Shown here piece by piece: positions 58,412-64,000 of a stretch of 64,000 nt of DNA. Location: positions 114,783,319 to 114,847,318 of the forward strand of contig CP136066.1 of NCBI GenBank assembly GCA_032622095.1, in the 5' to 3' direction. The DNA comes from Siphonodentalium dalli. Lineage: Eukaryota; Mollusca; Scaphopoda; Gadilida; Siphonodentaliidae. The position numbers and the translations under genes were made by a program. Position 1 is the first letter of the stretch, and every line of letters begins with the position of its first letter. The notes beneath the pieces were generated by a model that had not been told where the DNA came from, did no database searches, and saw only the letters and a list, made by a program, of their open reading frames with translations.

Positions 58412-60015
58412 AGGGGGGGGGGGTCGGAAAAAAGTGCCATGACAGTAGGCTGAATTTTTTTGTTCCGCCTCTTGGGTACCCACCACCCCCCTATTTGAAG
58501 GAAAAAATATTTTTTCCAATTTCATGCGGGGTACCCACCCCCTTTTTACCTCCAAATCCAGCGAAATCACCCCTTATTTGAAGGAATTTTGTTTCCAATT
58601 TCATACAGGGTACCCACGTTTTATCTAAAAATCTGTAGTCTCACACCATTTAGCCTTGGTATTTGTTTCAGTTATAAGGTCTGAGAACAGATAAGAATCG
58701 TATAAACCTGCAGCACCCATTGTTATCCTGTTTGTTTTTGTTTATCAATTGACTCATGACTTGTAAACAAGTTATATGAACATTTTACCATATTTCCAAT
58801 GCTTGTCTGTAATCACTTCAAATACAACTGTATGGAAAATATAAAATAAAAATTTAGGCAAAACATTTATGCTAAATAGTAATGGACCCACACGAATCGA
58901 TCTTATACCATCTGACAACATGGCGTTTAACAGATTGATCAGCATTCATATGGCTTTGATGTGAAATTGTGTCCAAAAAATAAAATAAAATCAAACAAAA
59001 AAATCTGGATGTGGCTTTAAAGATGGATTATCTCTTTAAATAACAAAATAGTTGCGTGTGTATAAAATAATAGATATGAACTGAATACCCCTGTCCGGAA
59101 AAGCTTCTATCAATTAATATTGATTTTATTTCGAATATCAAACCGGGACCATTTATGTGTCTATTTTTAGAACAGACCAATCAGATGATACCATATTGCG
59201 ATATAGAGCACTGGGCTGTTCCTATGGCTACGCACCGAAAGTCAAATGTCCCAGATTGATTGTTTGTACTGTTTTGTTCCACAGATATAAGCGATAATAA
59301 GTATAATTAACGTTTATTTGTGACAAAATTGTACAATAAAATTTCTGGTCTCTGTTAACAGTAACCACTATTGTTCGTTACCTGAACAAACACACCTTTT
59401 TAGACCAGAAAATATTTGAAATAAAATTAATATTAATCGATAGAAGCATTTCCGGACAGGAGTCTTCGATTCAAATCTAATATTTTATACCCCGGTAACT
59501 ATATAAAACATGTTTACAAAGAGATAATCCACCTTTAAATAGCATTCAATACTTTCTAGCATGATGAGATTTCCATGTTTTGCCTCTTATGCTGTCTGAT
59601 CAGGTCTAATGAGTAAACATTAATGATATAAATGAATAAATTTATTCATTTTTATTTACTTTGATCATGGGTGTCATAATTGTCCATTTTCATCTTGAAC
59701 CAGTGGCGTTGGTACTTGACAATGTGATCTGATGCAAAAGATGAAATTGTGAGAGTTGGTTTGTAACCGGGATTTCTGAGAAGCATTATGCCTATATCCA
59801 CACTAACTACCCCCCCCCCCCCTAAGCCCTGACCTAAAGTGTCCTACATACCATAACAACGATGCTGAACACTTTGAGGCATTTATATTGCAGAAATGTT
59901 GTGAGAGGAAAAAACTGTGACCACTTGGAAAAAAGTTACTTTTTTCGCGGCTGAACCACCCACCCACCCCGGCCTACTGTATGGAAAAAAGTGAATGACC
60001 CCCCCCCCCCCCCCT
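58412..60015. mobile_element. Poly-G-TIR element, copy B (1,604 bp, TSD GATATACCC)
   Basis: GATATACCC at 58,403-58,411 is repeated at 60,016-60,024. Its termini are inverted: A, a G run of 11-17, TC, then 'aaaaaagtg', 'ccat' and 'acagtaggc' on both sides. The uninterrupted downstream copy of the host repeat reads 'gagatatacccgttaattat', giving the empty site. Same architecture (G-run termini, 9-10 bp duplication) as the element at 34,375-37,136. No transposase. Confidence 0.85.
59016..59539. mobile_element. Nested MITE, about 524 bp, long inverted ends
   Basis: 'tttaaagatggattatctct' at 59,016 mirrors 'agagataatccacctttaaa' at 59,520-59,539. Arms of about 120 bp include 'cctgtccggaaaagcttcta' and 'aattaatattgattttattt' (59,090-59,133), with reverse complement at 59,415-59,465. 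Possible TA or TTTAAA target. Confidence 0.75.
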
Positions 60016-60044
60016 GATATACCCGTTAATTATTCAATTTTCTT

Positions 60045-60320
60045 GTGATTTTTACAGATACAGATACAGATTTATTCACTCATGTGGTCAAAGTATGACA
60101 TTGGAGCATTGACATATTTGTTTACAAATAGTAATACATAAATTGTATGCATGCGTTGTAAGTATACAATACTCAATAGTGTTGGGGTTGGGTGCTGTGG
60201 GTGGGGGGTCTTTTCGTTATTACTAAGTTCATTTTTTTTAATTCTTCGTGGTCGATGCCAGGTATTATACATTTCGGCATTATTTTTAGTAATTTTTCAC
60301 AATAAAAGAGATATACCCGT
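60045..60320. repeat. Tandem duplicate, copy 2 (about 275 bp)
   Basis: Partner of 58,143-58,411, with one extra 'acagat' unit at its start. Confidence 0.93.
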
Positions 60321-60681
60321 TAATTATTCAATTTATTGTGAAAAATAGCACTATGAACCAGCTAATTTGGTCTAAAACACTGTGGTACAATTTGTTGTCA
60401 TCCCAAACGTGGGCGCGAATATTTGGCGAAATCAGTGTTATTGCGTAATTTAGGGGGTAGGGTTAAGTTTGACCCAATAGATACAATATCTCATATCCAT
60501 AGCTTTATAATGTTTATATTTACTGAAACAGTAATCATTGCTGATGTTTTTGATGTAACTTCAAAACAATAGGACCTATATTGGTTACATAACACCCAGG
60601 CTCAAAGGTTGGGAAAAATTAAATTTAAGCATATTTTGCACCATTTTGACAATTTGAAATGTTTTTTTCCCGAAAACGTAC

Positions 60682-60725
<44 letters not shown>

Positions 60726-62645
60726 TATATCGTGTTACTATATTTTAGAACAATTTTGATTAAACTTGAATTGATGGTCCATCATTCACTATCACCATGG
60801 TCGCTGGAAAATAATTGGGTGATAATTCTATTTTTTAATGGGAGTAGGAGTTATCCCCTTAATTTTCGCCATGTTTGGATGGCTTGCCAGCCTGGCAACA
60901 AGTATTTTGTAATCCGGGAGATGTTGACCTTAATTTGATATAAAGAATCTTTTGTTTGGACAAAGTGGAGCGAAAATAAAAGACCTAATGAAATTTGGTC
61001 CACGGACTAAGATATTCAGTCATAGTGATAACCGAATACTAGCCGACGAGTAGTTACTTTTTCCATTGATTTATTTGTAGAAATGTTTAGCCAACAAGAG
61101 ATTATGTGGTTTCTTGGAACTTATGATCTGATTATTAATATGATCATACGTAAACGTAATTTGCGCCCGTTTGTTACTGTTCATGGGATTATCGGATGAA
61201 TTTTTATCTTTAGAAGGATTTGATGATAAACCGTAACGGGACACAAGACAATCATATATATATATGTAAATAATCACATATAACGTAAATGTTTGGCAGA
61301 TGTGTCGTTTATGTTGACCGTACAATACGTCACATTATACGTGTCTCAGCTGTCTGGCCATCGACGCAGTCCTCAGTGTCTGGAGTTTTGCGCGCCGATG
61401 TAGGTTGTGACGTCATGATGCACGTCTTGATGTCATGACGCATTTACTGGTTTTCCAAAAAGTTATCTTAAAAGGACTCTGCGATCTTTCAATTGGAACT
61501 TATAGTTTAACTTTGTCGGCCTTATAATTCATCAATCTTTTAGGCGAAAATACCGTTAGAAAATGGAAGATAATATCTAAACGGCCAGTAAGGCCCCTAT
61601 ATTCCTCTTTCGAGGCAAATATTTTTAATAATTTTATAAAATATGTAAACAAAACTTTTTCATGCAATTTCACTTTTTTGTTAACCAGAGCTTTAATTTA
61701 CATTCAATTTTTAAAATATCTTTGGCTTTAGGAACATGTTGTTCCTACATATGATGAAGTATAGCTAACATTTGCCGGAACAAAGTTTTTTACTTTTGCC
61801 CTTGAGCATTTTGCCCAATTACACATTTTGAGGTGGTATTAATCAATACAAAATGGCGGCCGTCGCCAACAATAATTTTGGACATGGCTGACCCTTGAGT
61901 TATGAATAAATTATCTATTTTAGGTAAGTTCAATCTATTTTAAGATTGGGCTGAAAAAATCGATTAGTATATCTCATATCTGCATACGTATACCCTAGGT
62001 CGCTTCGCTTCCGCGGCTTTGCCGCGGGCGCTATAAATGAATCCTGTTGTGTGCTTACTCTCAGGAGCCTTATATATAGTGTCGGCATGCTTATTAATTT
62101 TGGAGAAAATTCTCAACAATCACTATTATTTGGCATTGAGACATTGAGTGAAATTGCCATCACTATTATTATTATCAGCATAAATCACCATCCATCACTA
62201 TATAGGCCATCACGATTATTAGGCACCTGAGAGTATATGATCTCAACATCCCTACAAATGAAGAATAGAAAACTTTTATAACTGAATGGGAGAGTCCACT
62301 CAGTAATCAAATGTTTAATTTTGCAGACAAAAATGCTGGTCAATGTTACGTGATCATACAAACCTTGGCAAAGTGTAAGTGTAAGTCTCAGTTATAACAA
62401 CTATTAAATGTTTTTGGAAGAATAATTTATTCTCATTGAAAAACATTATATAAATAATCAAGCTATCAACATAATGAAAAAAATATATAAAATATATCAA
62501 GATACTAGTAACATATGACTGGAACATGCCAGTATTTTATAATTATAACTTCAGCTCTCCATCAATGTGTTTGTAAGTTTTTTTTCTATGCAAATGATTG
62601 TCAGAAACAATATTCCTAACTGTAATTCAAGTTGAATATTTGTGA
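60321..62645. other. Unassigned; (TA)n at 60,684-60,730, CRE-like cluster near 61,400-61,440
   Basis: A long (TA)n. At 61,407-61,437, TGACGTCA and 'gatgtcatgacgca' form a cluster of CRE-like sites. On its minus side an open 84-codon stretch (61,071-61,325) ends at a stop that overlaps AATAAA. I recognise no protein. 'aaaatggcggccgtcgcc' occurs at 61,850. A small hairpin 'ccgcggctttgccgcgg' lies at about 62,010-62,028. Confidence 0.4.
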
Positions 62646-62948
62646 TTAAAACGCCCATTCTGGTTGGTTGAAAACTGCTACCTTTTGTTTTTCATTCATA
62701 AGTATTGGCTGCCGATGGATGAATAAATTTATTTTTGAATGGCGCAAACCACATGCAGCAATATCATCACATATCATGGAGTTGTGCAATGGAGCATACT
62801 TTTGTGATTTTTGGTGATGCAGCTCCGGTTCGTTCCTGATTTCATAAGAATACTTCGCTGAAAACATTTTGCACAATGGCAGGCATGTGAGTATTGCATG
62901 GCTGTTTCCCTCCGAAAGTATTCTTTGAACCATAATATCTAATGGCAC
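62646..62948 (-). CDS. Unrecognised ORF, 100 codons
   Basis: Open from an ATG at 62,948 to a stop at 62,646 with a residue mix that looks protein-like (GLRHSKINLFIHRQPILM, 'QKVAVFNQPEWAF' at the end). No signal peptide or membrane segment. No recognised domain, splice support or promoter. It could be the last exon of a gene, a relic of a mobile-element gene, or chance. Confidence 0.25.
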   Translation of the reverse strand: MPLDIMVQRILSEGNSHAILTCLPLCKMFSAKYSYEIRNEPELHHQKSQKYAPLHNSMICDDIAACGLRHSKINLFIHRQPILMNEKQKVAVFNQPEWAF

Positions 62949-63099
62949 AAGTGACTATTAGTGTATATGGTGTCTAATGTCACTGGTTAGCTAAATAAAT
63001 AAATAAACAAAGTGCTCAGTCACCAACGGTGGTATCCCCACCTAGGTGGGAAAGTTGGGGATTGGCATTTTCCAAATGCTAAAAATAAGTTAAATCAGT

Positions 63100-63162
63100 T
63101 AATATTTGTTTGAGATTGGTTAATATTTGTTTGAGATTGGTTAATATTTGTTGTACTTCCGC
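63100..63162. repeat. Short tandem repeat, about 21-bp unit, three copies
   Basis: 'ttaatatttgtttgagattg' occurs twice, followed by a partial third copy. Confidence 0.9.
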
Positions 63163-63479
63163 TTAAAATTGAAATTGCAATGCCAAAAAATTACCGTCTC
63201 AACTTACTGCTGAAAACAACTGGTTGGCCACCAGAAATCAGTTTCAGCAATAATGAAAATTTATGAATTTAATTATTTAAATATATTTCATATTTAGATG
63301 CAGGCCCCAAGTAAAGTAAATTCTTGTCAGAATGAAATAATACCCGCAATATTTATGGAAATATGTCTTCAAAGCTAATGTATTGATGAAGTCTTCGAAT
63401 ATTCATGGTCTTTCTTCGGATTTGGGAGTAAAAGATATTTGTTTTGAATCGAAGAATTCACCTTTCAAAATATGCTAAT

Positions 63480-64000
63480 GGATTTTTATACACCCTTTTG
63501 AAAAAAAGGTCGTATTTTCTATATCTAATCAGTATGTCCGTCCGTCCATCCGACTGTTAACATTTTTGGTTTCCAATCGTTAACTCTATGTCCGTCCAAC
63601 GGATAACTCCAGTTTGGATTATTTGATCTGAATCAAAGTTGGTAAGTATATTTCCCAGCTATAAATACAGGCCAAGTTCAAATATGGGTTCGGTCCAATT
63701 ATTTTTACAAAAGAAACGGCCCTTTTTCGACTTAGAATTTGACCCATTTCATAACATTTCGGTTTCAGACTGGATTTGTGTATTTGGATTATTTGATTTG
63801 ACCTAAAGCTGGTATGTGTGTTTCCCCAAGGCCAAGTTCGAATATGGGTTCTGTCCAGTTATTTTCACATGAGTTACGGCCATTTTTCGACTTAAAATTT
63901 GACCATATTTTGGCATTGAAGTTAGGGGTATACCAGATATTCTTTGTAAGCTCAAATTATTATTTATTTTGTGGTAGTACAATGGCTAAAGGCTGTATTT
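63480..64000. repeat. Interspersed repeat with two diverged modules (about 175 bp)
   Basis: 'tatgtccgtccgtcc', 'ggattatttgatctgaatca', 'caagttcaaatatgggttcg' and 'ctttttcgacttagaatttg' recur about 175 bp later in diverged form. It continues to the window edge. Confidence 0.7.

Overview
This window looks like a piece of intron-rich, repeat-dominated animal genome, most likely from a marine invertebrate and plausibly a mollusc. There are no long open reading frames, no operons and no rRNA. The coding-like stretches are decayed retrotransposon and transposon-borne genes. Several interspersed repeats have the wording I associate with mollusc genomes, for example an arm near 25.1-25.4 kb with a trailing 'attccagcataccccc...ttcgttgctg' motif, and the 'gtccgtccgtcc' unit repeats at 63.5-64 kb. 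The species cannot be named from this.

Layout. 1-7.1 kb: a LINE relic, a 130-bp tandem repeat, and a TTAA-flanked piggyBac-like non-autonomous element (4,885-6,446) between two copies of a TTCGGAATAG repeat module. 7.4-10.9 kb: a 28-bp minisatellite split by a 2.9-kb insert that carries four long, nearly perfect palindromes. 12-17.5 kb: a short non-autonomous Helitron with its empty-site paralogue next to it, a 295-bp tandem duplication, and a long-TIR element split by a 974-bp element with an 8-bp target duplication. 18.9-24.7 kb: a foldback element and two copies of a TIR family with 3-bp target duplications. A third copy, 1,863 bp long and nearly identical to the first, sits at 47,353-49,215 inside a LINE reverse-transcriptase gene. 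25.7-26.7 kb: the best candidate for a host gene, on the minus strand. It has a TATA-like box, a signal-peptide exon and a second exon that stays in frame; another well-spliced, phase-compatible exon lies far downstream at 12.2 kb. 28-29.5 kb: an extraordinary GC-rich compound palindrome nested in another TIR element.

31.4-39.4 kb holds the most interesting locus. It is a decayed minus-strand gene of roughly 1,100 codons whose product has FEN/XPG-I-like acidic motifs and a Cys-rich CxC tail. It lies between diverged inverted repeats, one of which runs into a 10-unit minisatellite. The gene is interrupted by a poly-G-TIR element (34,375-37,136), which is itself interrupted by a hAT-like element (35,301-36,410). 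A second poly-G-TIR element sits at 58,412-60,015. 42.2-45.7 kb is a long inverted repeat. 46.3-54.3 kb is a LINE graveyard with three families; one insertion is flanked by an unusually long (about 231 bp) target duplication.

The window is best read as a stack of datable insertions. In six cases the pre-insertion sequence can be recognised, either because a reading frame or repeat resumes exactly or because an uninterrupted paralogue exists. No confirmed complete host gene is present. All functional assignments come from reading motifs by eye, without database searches.
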